A stretch of DNA of 64,000 bases from Mortierella hygrophila (lineage: Eukaryota > Mortierellomycota > Mortierellomycetes > Mortierellales > Mortierellaceae): positions 186,001 through 250,000 of the forward strand of contig JAAAXW010000023.1 of NCBI GenBank assembly GCA_015680625.1, written 5' to 3'. The notes under the pieces were generated by a model. That model had not been told where the DNA came from, ran no database searches, and saw only the letters and a list, made by a program, of their open reading frames with translations. The translations under genes were made by a program, and so were the position numbers. Within the stretch, counting starts at the first letter, position 1; every line of letters starts with the position of its first letter. This document shows positions 51,829 to 62,713 of this stretch, piece by piece.

Positions 51829-53398
51829 TTATGATTTGACGATAGATTGGTAGGCGGGGCTCGCATTCTCATATTCCGACAGCAACAGCTCCTTGTGGTT
51901 CTTTTGCATCCACCTATGTACGAGAAGGGTATGAACAAGTAATGGATATATCACCACTCATCAGTCTCTCATCCTATACAACACTACAACACTACTTGAT
52001 AGACAACACACATTACTGGGCTTACTTGAGAACATCCACCAAGTTCTCACGGAGAGCATTGATCGAGTCCTGATCCATCTGAGTATGAGCAATAAGCATG
52101 GGAAATTGAACTAGAAAAAAAAAGAGGAGGAATGACGCACAGCAATCATGTCAGCACTACTGCTCGTCTTCTTGGTTGCTAATGAAGGTGCTTGAGCACC
52201 GTCAACATCCTTGAACGTCAGGACAATATGAACTGTACGTGGGACCTACCAAAGAGTCTGAGCAAATGTTCGCCGCCATAGATCTCCGAGTCCTCCTTTC
52301 CAGTGTTCCGCTTGCGAATGTCGACGTATTGTTGACGTTCAAACCGGTAGAGAAGCAGGTTGCCCAGGCATTTGTCAAAGTACGTCTTGATTCCTGACAG
52401 CACTTCCTGGAAAATCTCGTCACTCTTCCTATAAACGCGTTCAAACGAGAGTCACACATACACACACACACATGTTAGATCCTGCAGTCATGAACCAATG
52501 AGGCCAACTGATAAAGCATCCCGTCTCTTGATAACGTACCCCTTCTTGTCCTTCTTCGAGTCTCTGTACATGTCGAGGATCTGGACGACATTGGGCGTCC
52601 TTGGCAGAGGAACCAGCTAGCGAGACGAGTTGTCCAATAGCAAAGCAGGGTGGCGAATGTTAGCTCTCATAGTCGAGTTTCGGGACGCTATATGCAAATT
52701 GTGATGTTGCGCGAGAGCGAGCCACATCCTGTCCTTGAGTCTTACTTGTTGGTGCTTGGTGATGTTCTCCCAGTCGTCCACGAGTTGTGCCTTCAATGAG
52801 TCGGGTATTGGTACTTTGATCTCGGGCCGCTTTGTGAATTCTTCCTCCTTGTCAACACTCGTGTCCTTTGCTCGCTTCTTTCCTCTGTCAGAGCTCTCTG
52901 TCACTCCTGATGTTTTTGGCACTGCCTTCTTCTTGCCAGGATATGACTCCTTCAAACTGGCCTGTTTGGCCAAGTTTGCCTCGTTCATCTTGAGTGCCCT
53001 TGATTCAGGAACCCACTCGTCCCATCTATGTGCCACCAAAAAAAAGGCAAAACAATACGTGTTAGTCACCATTCCTTGAAAACCTTAGACTTGTTGAAGG
53101 AGCCGGAAAGCCTTACGTCTGTTTCCAACCACGGTAATGGACCAAATAAGCTGGGCCTTCATCGCCATGTGGTGGGTCAAGGACCCTCCAGTCTGTTTTG
53201 AGAATCTATAGCACATTAAACAACAATAAAACGCCTTGTTAGTTTCTTGGACCAGGTGGATGTCACGTCGTTTAAGCGGAGAGTGACAATAAGGGCCTTA
53301 AGTGGAAGGCTCGTTACCTTGGCCTCGTAGAGTAAAGGACCATGAAAACAGAGGACGTTTTCATTGGCCTCGAAGGTCATCTGTCGCTTGTTTGCCAT
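51829..53398 (-). CDS. EAF3: Chromodomain-MRG protein Eaf3/MRG15
   Basis: Shared subunit of the NuA4 histone acetyltransferase and Rpd3S deacetylase complexes; its chromodomain reads H3K36 methylation laid down behind RNA polymerase II. Seven exons: 53398-53318, 53205-53117, 53025-52746, 52616-52540, 52428-52250, 52110-52026 and 51913-51829, giving 291 aa. Seen: N-terminal chromodomain with ENVLCFHGPLLYEAK, GPAYLVHYRGWKQTWDEWVP and the aromatic-cage Tyr/Trp residues. A Lys-rich linker with KKKAVPKTSG and RGKKRAKD follows. The MRG domain contains PEIKVPIPDSLKAQLVDDWE, VPLPRTPNVVQILDMY, YRFERQQYVDIRKR, EIYGGEHLLRLFVQFPMLIA and, at the end, FL-type helix residues VLKWMQKNHKELL. Divergent from TRM8 across 451 bp. 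The partner chromatin factor Spt16 also lies in this window. Confidence 0.95.
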
Positions 53399-53849
53399 GT
53401 CGCACTCCTCGTCTTTGGCTAGGATAAGGTTGTATGAAGGGAAGGAAGGATGGAGAAAGGGGGATCGCCGGGTTAGGTATTGTTTCGAACGCGCCTTGTA
53501 TATTCCTTGTTTTGTCCTCGTTTAAATGCGGAAGTGGTCGTATTTGTTTGGTGGGTAAAAAGTGGAAACGTGAGTAGAGTCGAGTAGTGTAGGAGTGAGT
53601 GTGAGTGAAGAAAGGTGCAGTGTTCACCTACAAGTGAACAATAGGAAGTACAGGTGAGTGTAGAGAAGAGAGAAAGGGAGAGGCTACGCCTGTAGGTGGT
53701 CAATTTGAGAGTGACAGGCATACAGACGACTTGGGTGGCTGAGCATTGTCGCCTTCGTTGTTTGTGTTCGCAGTCAAGGCTACTACAGACAAAGAAAAAA
53801 AAAGTGATCTTCCATTCTTAACTTCACAAGTTAGCCTTCACAACCAACC
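53399..53849. promoter_or_regulatory. Divergent promoter region EAF3 / TRM8
   Basis: 451 bp between divergent starts; GTGAGTG-rich in its middle (about 53590-53660), with a CA-rich leader before the TRM8 ATG. No gene is seen. Confidence 0.5.
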
Positions 53850-55237
53850 ATGGACAACGTCGCAGGAGAGAAGCGCCCCGCAGAGACCGCCGTCGAGGGG
53901 ACCTCAACTGAAGTCCGCCTTCCCCAGGTATACCCTCGCAACAACTCCAACGCTCATGGGTTCTCGATTGACTTACTTTGTCATCGTACCGTTGTTCACC
54001 AGTCTTGTCCTAACTGATTTTATCGTCGCCGTTGTCTGGCTTTGTTAGAAAAAGTACTTCCGTCAGCGCGCCCACGCCAATGTCTTCTCGGACCACCACC
54101 TCGACTAGTGAGTTCTCTCGTCATTACTGCTGTCAATCGTACCTCAGGAAGATCCAGCTCAGACACGATACTTTATACGCCTACTGATCCGTTCATGTCC
54201 TGCAATAGCCCCGTGAGTCCTGCACACATGGACTGGTCCAAGAACTTTCCCCAGCACTTTGCCCCCAAAGATAACGATGCCGCAGTTGAGGGAGCAGTGA
54301 CCAAGGATTCAGGAAAGAAGGTCGAATTCGCCGATATTGGATGCGGATACGGAGGATTGCTCGTAGCCTTGTCCACCGTCTTTCCCGACACCCTGATGCT
54401 GGGTAAGTCGACAATATGGATCAAGTTTCTTGCCTCTTGGCACCACGATCATTCGACGTCGAACACGGATTGACACCTTCACTTTTTAATGTCGCAAACT
54501 AGGAATGGAGATTCGCGTCAAGGTCGAGGAATACGTCAACCAAAAGATTTTGGCTCTTCGCCAGAACCACCCTGGATCGTACGACAATGTCTCGATCCTG
54601 CGCATGAACGCCATGAAGTTCTTGCCCAACTTTTTCGAGAAGCACCAGGTTGGTATTTAAGGAACTGGATTCAGGATGATATGGATGGTTGATAACTTGA
54701 AACTTGCACTAACAGGATTTCGTTTCAATCGGCTATGAATGACAGTTGTCAAAGTTGTTCTTCTTGTTCCCAGACCCTCACTTCAAGAAGAGAAAACACA
54801 AGGCCCGTATCATCACGTATGTTCATTAGAGAGTTGATCCGAATTGCGCGCTGTTGCGATGGACTCACATTTGCCTGCGTTATGCTTCTCGCGCTGCCGA
54901 TTTGGATGGCACGTCGCGGCCGTGTATCCACTTTCCACTATATTAACTCATATGGCTTGATATTCCTATCACTAGATCTACTCTTTTGTCAGAGTACGCA
55001 TACGTTCTCCGCCCTGGTGGAATCATCTATACGATCAGTGATGTGAAGGATCTTCACCTTTGGATGGTGAAGCACTTAGACGCCCACCCTCTCTTTGTCA
55101 AGATCCCCGATGAGGAATTGGTCGATGACCCAGCGGTCGAGCACGTTCGGACTGCCACGGAGGAGGGTCAGAAGGTTGAGCGTAACAAGGGTGACAAGTA
55201 CCTTGCATGCTATCGCAGGATCACCGACGAAGATTGA
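53850..55237 (+). CDS. TRM8: tRNA (guanine-N7-)-methyltransferase catalytic subunit Trm8
   Basis: Forms m7G at position 46 of tRNAs together with the WD40 partner Trm82. Six exons: 53850-53927, 54049-54107, 54209-54402, 54503-54648, 54746-54816 and 54976-55237, giving 269 aa. Seen: KKYFRQRAHANVFSDHHLDY and PVSPAHMDWSKNFPQHF near the N-terminus. SAM motif I is VEFADIGCGYGGLLVALSTV, followed by MEIRVKVEEYVNQKILALR. The tRNA-binding and catalytic block is LSKLFFLFPDPHFKKRKHKA with RIIT at the exon end. RPGGIIYTISDVKDLHLWM and HVRTATEEGQKVERNKGDKY close the fold. Exon 1 is a short acidic, unstructured start. All family hallmarks are present, so function is confident. Confidence 0.97.
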
Positions 55238-56031
55238 AAGGACGACTGATTCAACACTTGTACACTACACACTTCACTATACATTTTTTTCCCAATGAAT
55301 TTTTTGCTTGAACACGTACCATTTTTTTGCCAGCCAAACAGACGCTTTTATTCTTGTTTGTGTGGCTCACATTTGAAATTGGCGACGGATAAACAAATGG
55401 CCACGACATGTTGTGGGACACAAGTAGGCCCACTCAAACGTCGAGGCCGTTGCCACCATTGTGGAGAGAAGTGATGTTCAAGGAAGGGTCAAAGTGGTTC
55501 CTTTTGGTCGCCTAACCGTCACCACATTCACCTCATTGAAGATGGGAAGCTGCTGACTGAGAATGAAAGAAAAGAGAAAAGCCAAGAAAAAAAGAGAGAA
55601 CAGCCCGCACAAGGGACCAACAATATCTGTCAGTCCGTGGGTGACGACGTGTGTTTACAGCCTAATGGTACATGGGCAAAATGTAAGTAATTAGGAAGAT
55701 GAGAAATGGGAGGCGTGAAAGAAGAGGGAAAGGAAGGGAGACTTAGAAGGGAAGAAAAGAAGGGTTCTTTGACCGATGCATAATTTGACACAATAATTGG
55801 CCCATCGGGCTAGCGCATTTGGAGAAATGGTCTTCCGCCCCCCTCCTCTTTCTTTCCTTCTTTCTTCACCTTTCCTTTTTTCCTTTTTTCTTTTTCTTTT
55901 TCTCTTTCTTTTTACTTTTCAACGTTTCTTCCCTTTACGTTCTTCTTTTTCCTTTCCTCCTTGTCCTTCCCCCGCCTTGACTCCTTCCGCTCTTCCCTTT
56001 TTTTTTTTTTTGCTGTATCCTCACTCCTCGC

Positions 56032-56107
<76 letters not shown>

Positions 56108-56169
56108 ACTTTCTTCGAACACCCTTCACAACTCTCACATACACTTTACTCATTCACTTTTTTTTCGCA
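55238..56169. other. Intergenic region TRM8 / VHS-GAT gene
   Basis: About 930 bp between tandem plus-strand genes. From about 55830 to the ATG at 56170 it is almost pure pyrimidine on the plus strand, including a long CT microsatellite (listed separately), and should be the promoter and leader of the VHS-GAT gene. No gene is seen in 55238-55830. Confidence 0.5.
56037..56101 (+). repeat. (CT)n microsatellite in promoter/leader
   Basis: About 32 perfect CT units ending some 70 bp before the VHS-GAT start codon, within a longer polypyrimidine tract. Such tracts can bind GAGA-type factors or adopt triplex DNA; here that is inference only. Confidence 0.9.
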
Positions 56170-58978
56170 ATGGGTCTCTTCACAAAGCAAACCGTCATCA
56201 CAAATCAAATCGGTACGCCTCTAACTCTTTATGTTGTTTCTGACAACTGACTCTTTCGTCGTCGTTCTTACTGAGGGGACTTTTTGTATGTGTGTGTTTT
56301 TTTACTATGGGGACACAAAAAGTAACGAATGACTAACCAAGCTCAACTTGTTGGTGCATACTTTTGTCTCATGTAGATACCATCACCGCCTTGCAGACTA
56401 TTACTCAATGGGACGTGATTGCCACCCTCTGTGAAACTGTCAATGCCAAGGACGATGGGTAAGCAACTTCTTTTCGCGGGAATAAAGAAACAACGAACAA
56501 CGAGGAATAAAGAATCAACGAACAACGAAAGGCTCTACTCTACGGTCAGCAGGAAACAGAATTGGAGAGTGAACGAATACTCCAGACAAACTAACGGCGT
56601 TACAACTCTTCTATTTTTTGGTTCCTATGTGCGTGCTCTCTCACTTCTTTCTCTCTTCCTCTCGCTGCCTGTTCACCCGGCTCACTTCCCGGTCTTACAC
56701 GTTCTGGATACCAATTGGACTCGGGCTTTTTTTGTCTAACAACAGAGCAAAGGAAGCAGCCAAAGCCTTGCGCAAAAAATTGCGTGTGGGACGACCTCAG
56801 CAACAGATGAATGCCATTACTGTATGTGGAACGTTTTGACATATTTCTCAAAAATGGCAGCACAATGCAACATATGTGAGACGAACAATTCGGCTGACTT
56901 TTCCGTTTCCATACTGTGTCTGTGCTTAATAGTTGATTCAAGCATTGGTTGACGGTTGTGGTTCAAAGTTCAAAGGTAAACGACGAAACAGTACTTCATT
57001 TCAAAAACAGGACAAAGGCGCTTCGAAGTTATTGAATGTCATGTTTAGAGTCGGTCGCATAAACGCTTTTTTCTACTCGCATTTTAACCATGCTCCTTCC
57101 TTCTCTTCTGTTGTTGTCAATTGGTGCCTGCGCTCTGTTCCCTTCTCTTTTTTTTCATGATGTCCTCGTGACAGCCCAATTGGCTACCGCCAAGTTCGCA
57201 GATGATATCGAGGCTGTGGTCGTCGCCGATGTATGAAACCGGTTCTATTGAATGACCTTAAAGCGCCCCCGGAAGGAAAGAAATCCCGGCTCTGTTCAAC
57301 TAACCCAATGTCATGCTGTCATGTTGTCATACATGTTCTTTCTATATACGATAGGCCACGGATGCCAATGTCAAGATTCGCCTCATGGAGTGTCTGGAGG
57401 GATGGGCTAACACGTTCGTCACGGATCCAGGACTTGCTGTCATCCCTCAGCTCTACAACTCACTCATCAAAAACAACACACCAAGACAGGTACTTGCACG
57501 CCTCTTCACTGCTTTGGATTGACATGTCGTGAGCGCAGCTTGCATTTTATTTTTCAAGTAGCGACCGACCGTATTGCTAACATTCTTGAGACGGTATATC
57601 TTAATGGACAAATAGTCTGGACACCAACGAGCTAACCCTCCTTCGCCACCTCGAGCCCCCATCACCCCTGAACAGGTACTATTTTCGGAGACGGCAAGGA
57701 TGATATGCAACAGCTGCACCAACTGAACCAACTGCAACATTACTTTTTGCATAATTCCTTGACACTCACATTGCTATCCCCCATTTGTGTTTGTTAACAA
57801 TAGCAAATGAGACAAATGGCGCAGGATATCGAACTGGCAAGGAATAACGCTCACATGTTGATTGAGGCAGTCTCCTTTGCCGATCCAGAGTTGGAGGCGA
57901 TTGAGGAGAATGAGCTGATCAAGGTAAGACTGGGTCAGAGAGTGAGAACAGGATCGGACTGTCTGCTCTGGTCGTGTGGGCTCACTCAACTTGATTCACC
58001 GACGCTTGACATGCTAATCAAACGGCTTGATGCTATCAATCATAACGAATTACAATAGGAATTCCACTCCAAGTGCACGAGCCTTCAGCGCACCATCCAA
58101 CAATACCTTTCAGAGATCACAGAGTCTGCCAACCCAAACGAGCAATGGCTGAGTACGTGGAACATATTGGTTTAGTGCTTGTTGTTTGCTTTGTTTAAGA
58201 CACAAAGATGGAGCGTTATTGTTGTTTTGTTCATACACCATACTGACAAATGTTATATGTTCTCTTGTGCCGTGCCTGAAGCATCTCTGTTGGCATGCAA
58301 TCAGGAATTGGTGCAGTCATTCACGGCGTACAACCAGATGATGGAGCGTCAACATTTGAACAAGGCAACCAAGGCATCAGAGACAACAGACTCTGTTCAA
58401 AACCGCAACGGCAACGGATTGCCTCATGGCCAACATGTTCCTACTGACGATTTGCTGTCGTTTGGAGACACTGTTGGATCAGGCGGAGATGGTGCAGGTG
58501 TTGGCAATGGTCGTGCCTACAGCAACGGTCACGGCGCCTCTAATGGCAAGAGCGCAGTCCACAATGTCCCTGTAGCACAAAATATGTCACAGGATCCTTT
58601 TGGAGATGAACCCTATTACGTTGGACCACAGTCTGATGTCTCAACAGCTGTGAAGAATGGGTACTTTATTTTTGAACGGTGTTCATGCTGTTATTTTTCT
58701 AGAGTTCCCTTCCTTGTCTCGAGGTAAAAAAGAGTGCTCATATACTGATGTTATTTACCTGTTTTCCTTTTTTAATGTTCTGTAGTAAGCGGACGGACAA
58801 TCAGGACAAGGTGTTTGATGCGTCGGTGTATTTCAGACAACAGCAGGAGCAGCAGGAGCAGTTGCAGGCGCTTAAGGAGCAGCAGAGGCAATTGCACCTT
58901 GAGCAGGAGCAGTTGCAGAACAGCGGTGGATCAAGTCAAGCCACAACTGGTGCTGTTCCTGTCGCAGCCCTTCCCTGA
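56170..58978 (+). CDS. LSB5: VHS-GAT domain protein (Lsb5/GGA-like trafficking adaptor)
   Basis: Adaptor with an N-terminal VHS domain and a GAT domain, acting in endosomal sorting or actin-linked endocytosis. Eleven exons: 56170-56212, 56377-56458, 56746-56821, 56933-56975, 57175-57230, 57355-57489, 57616-57675, 57804-57923, 58059-58152, 58282-58660 and 58786-58978, giving 426 aa. Seen: VHS helices with DTITALQTITQWDVIATLCE, AAKALRKKLR, ALVDGCGSKFKAQLATAKF and VKIRLMECLEGWANTF. After a Pro-rich linker comes the GAT three-helix region with MAQDIELARNNAHMLIEAVS and CNQELVQSFTAYNQMMER. A Gly/Asn-rich stretch holds DDLLSFGD, a clathrin-box-like or adaptor-like acidic motif, and DPFGDE. The tail is a Gln-rich coiled coil. 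Domain order suits Lsb5; a GGA ear domain is absent, and Tom1-like proteins remain an alternative. Confidence 0.88.
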
Positions 58979-59956
58979 ACACACAGCAACCAATCAATTC
59001 TTTAGTCTTGCACAGCAAAAAACGAATTCTTGTCAATTGTCATGCCTGCCTACATTGCCTTGTAGGATAAGCAAAACAAATAAAGCACATAACCTCGATA
59101 GTCTACCAACACAAACAAGGAGGATCGTTGGAGGACAGTATAGTTTGCACTCTTCAATGTGGAGGGTTAAAAGGCAGGAGAAGGAAGAGGGGTTGGTTGA
59201 CTCTAGGAGAAGATCTCCCTGCAATTAGCAAGCATGGGATTGAAGATGTTGTCGGATTTGGCCGGACCTGGCTTGAACAGACCAGAACCAAGACCAAAGA
59301 CCCAAGAAGTTGAAAAGTTGAGAACCCAAGGTCCAAGCCCAGCAAAATGTTTACACTGTTCTATCCTTCACCGAACCTAATGTGGGCGATGATGAAAGTC
59401 TTCTTCTCCCTCGTCATTACTTTGTGCAATAGGAATGTGCAATGGAACAGTAGTTCCGATGGTATTCTTCCCTTTTTTGTTGTCGAGTGTGGAGAAAACG
59501 GTTCTTTTCATGTGAAAAAGACCCTTGGGTTAGCTAGAAAGCTCTTTCTTGGCAAGCGTATGGCGATTTGGCTGAGACATGGCCAAAGAAACACCGATGG
59601 CAGTTTACCCACAGATAGGGGAAAGAGGCTGGCCAGGAACAAAGATCTTATCGTATCAGAAAAGTGGCCGGAGTTGCCAAGGCAGCTCTTCCTCCTGTCC
59701 TTCTTTCTCTTTTTTACCTTCGAGGAGGAAGGGGTGTCGGAAAAGATGGGTGTACCAGGTCGGTCGGATGCGCGGGGTTCGTTTTATTTTCTTTTCTGTC
59801 TTGTCCTTGCGGTGCTCGTTCTTGTTTCTTTTCTGTCTTCTTTTTTCCGTTGCCCTTTTTCTGTTCAACTCTACGACCCCTCTTCCTTCTCGTTCTTGGC
59901 TCGTCTTCTTCTCCTTCACACTTTTCTCTCATACAGCACCGTCTTTCCTCTATCAC
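58979..59956. other. Intergenic region VHS-GAT gene / permease
   Basis: About 980 bp between tandem plus-strand genes: the 3' UTR of the VHS-GAT gene and the promoter of the permease. The last 250 bp are T/C-rich. Long overlapping frames here (59347-60063 and others) are Phe/Ser/Leu-rich, run into the permease start in another frame and are not called. Confidence 0.5.
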
Positions 59957-62469
59957 ATGGACAACAACGAAAAGGGCCATGGACCCAACTACAACGAGGA
60001 CGAGGCCCGTCTCGCTGCTGTAAGAACAATAACCACTCACGAGTGCCCTTTCAACAACAATAGATAACAACAACAAAAAACGCTGTTCACAACCTTTTGT
60101 CCCTGACAATGAATGAACATGAATGAACTTCTCATTGCAAACAAAACCATTGACTCTAATGCACTTCGCTTCATTCATCTCCTTTTTGTGTTCAAACTCT
60201 AGTTGGGCTATAACCAAAACATGAAGTATGCGCATGCGCTCTCAACACACAGATGACTGAAGATCGACAAAAAGAAGGGCCAAGCTGCCCTGCCCAGTGT
60301 AACCTTGCTTCTAATAGAACCCACTCGTTCTCCTTCCTTCAAAAAATAGGCGCCAGTTCTCTGGTCTTCAGAACTTTGGATTCACTCTGACAAACTCGTC
60401 GGTATTGATTGGAATTGTGCCCCTGTTCGGGTTTGGAATGGCCACTGGAGGTCCCGTCGCCATCATCTGGGGCTGGTTGTTGGTCGCTTTCTTTGTCATG
60501 TTTATTGGATTGGGCATGGCTGAGATCTGTTCGACTTTTCCCACTGCTGGTGGGTTGTACTTCTGGACCGCCAAGCTGTAAGCATATTATTTTGTCTTGC
60601 TTGAGATGATGGATTTTGTTGTTTTGACTTCAACCAAGAGGTCTCCTTATCTTATCTGTGTTAGTACTGACCGTTTCTTTTTTTGGATTGGACATTGAAA
60701 ATAGCGGTGGTCCCAAGTGGGGTCCTATGTTCTCGTGGTATGAAGCCTGGTTCAACATGCTCGGACAAGGTAAGGAACGATTCACAACACAGCAATGGAC
60801 AGCACAGCAAACACAATCAACAAATAACAATCAACAAATAACAATCAACAAATAACAACACAGCCACATGATAAACAAACGAACTCCCTGGTTTTTCTAT
60901 GATTTCATTCGACTCACCAACTGTCCAATTCAATTCGTTCACCTCCATTAGTCGCTGGATGCTCGGGATCAGTGCTGGCAGCAGCGACGTTCATGAACAC
61001 ATTGATTAGGGTCTGGCAACCCTCATGGGAGCCCAGTGGCACAAAGAACTTTTACATCATGGCAGCCCTGATGGTCACTGCAGGATTGATCAACTCTGCT
61101 GGAGGACGAGCCCTCAAGGTTGCGTCATTGGTCTCGGTTGTGGTCCACATTCTCGGCACCATTGTAGTTGTCATCACAGTTCTTGTTGGAGCCCCCAAGT
61201 TGCGGAATGCCGATTTTGTGTTTACAGAGTTCAAGGATTACACTGGCTACACTACCCAGTCCTCGGCCAGCCCTGCCTTTGTGTTCATGCTTGGTCTCTT
61301 GCAGTCCCAGTGGTCCATGCTTGGATATGATGCGTAAGTTCACCACACTCTTTGGTTTTATCGACGTCAAATGTCGGGTGAGAGATAGTAAAAATAGGAG
61401 AGTTTGTATCGTTTACCTCGAAGGTCTTACGGCCCTGAATTTGTTGATATGCCACACTTGTCAAAAAGCCTCAGCTTCGATTCGACTGTTTTTCTGGGGG
61501 TTTTCCCTGTCGCATATTAATATCCCGCACGTTTCACATTCCCGTTTCGCCCTCTAATCCTTCATTTTCTCACACTCTTTTTCCTCATCTCATATCGATG
61601 CTATCTTGACACCTGTTTCCTTTTACATTTTACCCCATGACTATGATGAATTTGGCGACATTCCTTCAAATAGCTCCGCTCATATGTCAGAGGAGACCGA
61701 AAAGTCGTACGTCAACGGACCCCGCGGTATCCTCATGTCGATCTTTGCCTCAGTCTGTATCGGTCTGGCGCTGGCGCTGGCTATGACATTCGGAATTCAA
61801 GACTACGACACTACCCTTAACAGCATCTACGGCGCCGCCCCTCAGATCTTTCTCGACTGTGCTGGCAAAGTAGGTGGATCGATTTTCATCTTTATCATTG
61901 TCTTTGCTGGTTTCTTGTGCGGTGTCGCAACGGTCGCAGCCAACTCCCGCATGATTTACGCGTTTGCTCGAGATGGCGGATTGCCCTTCTCGCCTTTCTT
62001 CTCGGTCTTGGATCGCCGCACCCAGATGCCGTTGAGACTTGTCTGGCTGTCGGTCGCGATCATTATCGTGCTTGCCCTGCCTTCCCTCGGATCTGAGGCA
62101 ACTCTTAGTGCCATCTCAGGAATCTCCATCATCGGATTCACCGTCTCGTACGCCATCCCCATCCTCCTCCGTATCACCGTCGGAGCCGAGACCTTTGTCC
62201 AGCATGAATTCAACCTGGGTCGGTTCTCCAAGCCCATCGGTTGGGTCGCCTGTATCTGGACGGGCTTTATTTTTGTCATCTTTAACCTTCCCCAGTCCTG
62301 GCCTGTCGATAACATGGACCATTTCAACTTCACGCCTGCGGCGGTTGGGTTCCTGTTGATCTTTACAACGCTTACTTGGTTCCTGAGTGCCCGGCATTGG
62401 TTCAAGGGGCCGGTCTCTGAGATTGCCCTCCAGGAACTTGATGGTGTTGTCCCTATTGAGACAAAGTAA
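59957..62469 (+). CDS. APC-superfamily amino-acid/GABA permease (Uga4/Bat1-like)
   Basis: Twelve-span amino-acid, choline or GABA transporter of the fungal ACT branch of the APC superfamily. Six exons: 59957-60019, 60203-60225, 60350-60577, 60705-60769, 60952-61333 and 61674-62469, giving 518 aa, the usual length. Exon 2 is only 23 nt. Seen: a hydrophilic N-terminus with NEDEARLAALGYNQNMKRQF; span 1 NFGFTLTNSSVLIGIVPLFG; GWLLVAFFVMFIGLGMAEIC, where the substrate-binding unwound helix lies; PTAGGLYFWTAKLGGPKWGP; the signature GYDASAHMSEET across the last junction. GFLCGVATVAANSRMIYAFA and RDGGLPFSPFF follow, then paired spans to the C-terminus. Similar family members move GABA, choline or basic amino acids; the substrate is not determined. 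Confidence 0.94.
60813..60854 (+). repeat. Three tandem copies of a 14-nt unit in permease intron 4
   Basis: The unit ACAATCAACAAATA is repeated three times without mismatch at 60813-60826, 60827-60840 and 60841-60854, within the intron 60770-60951. A small minisatellite; no function is suggested. Confidence 0.9.
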
Positions 62470-62713
62470 AAAAAATCACTCCCTTGTTGAGATTTTGCTT
62501 AATTCTTCCATAGACTTTCTTTATTTGCATGATCTTTTGTATTAGTATTCAACATACCCCCCCCCCCATCATTTACCCACATGTTACCGTAGAAGAACAC
62601 ATTTTTTCAACATAAACTGTTGTTCTCATTCATATGTCTAATTCATCATGTTATTTTAAAGGGCTTTTTAGCTTCTACTTTTATCCGGGAATAAATTCCA
62701 AAGTTATTCTAGG

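Noticed and set aside
59347..60063. 238-codon and overlapping 162-codon frames before the permease
   Set aside because: Low-complexity Phe/Ser/Leu from a T/C-rich leader; they overlap the permease start in another frame and no splice model supports them.
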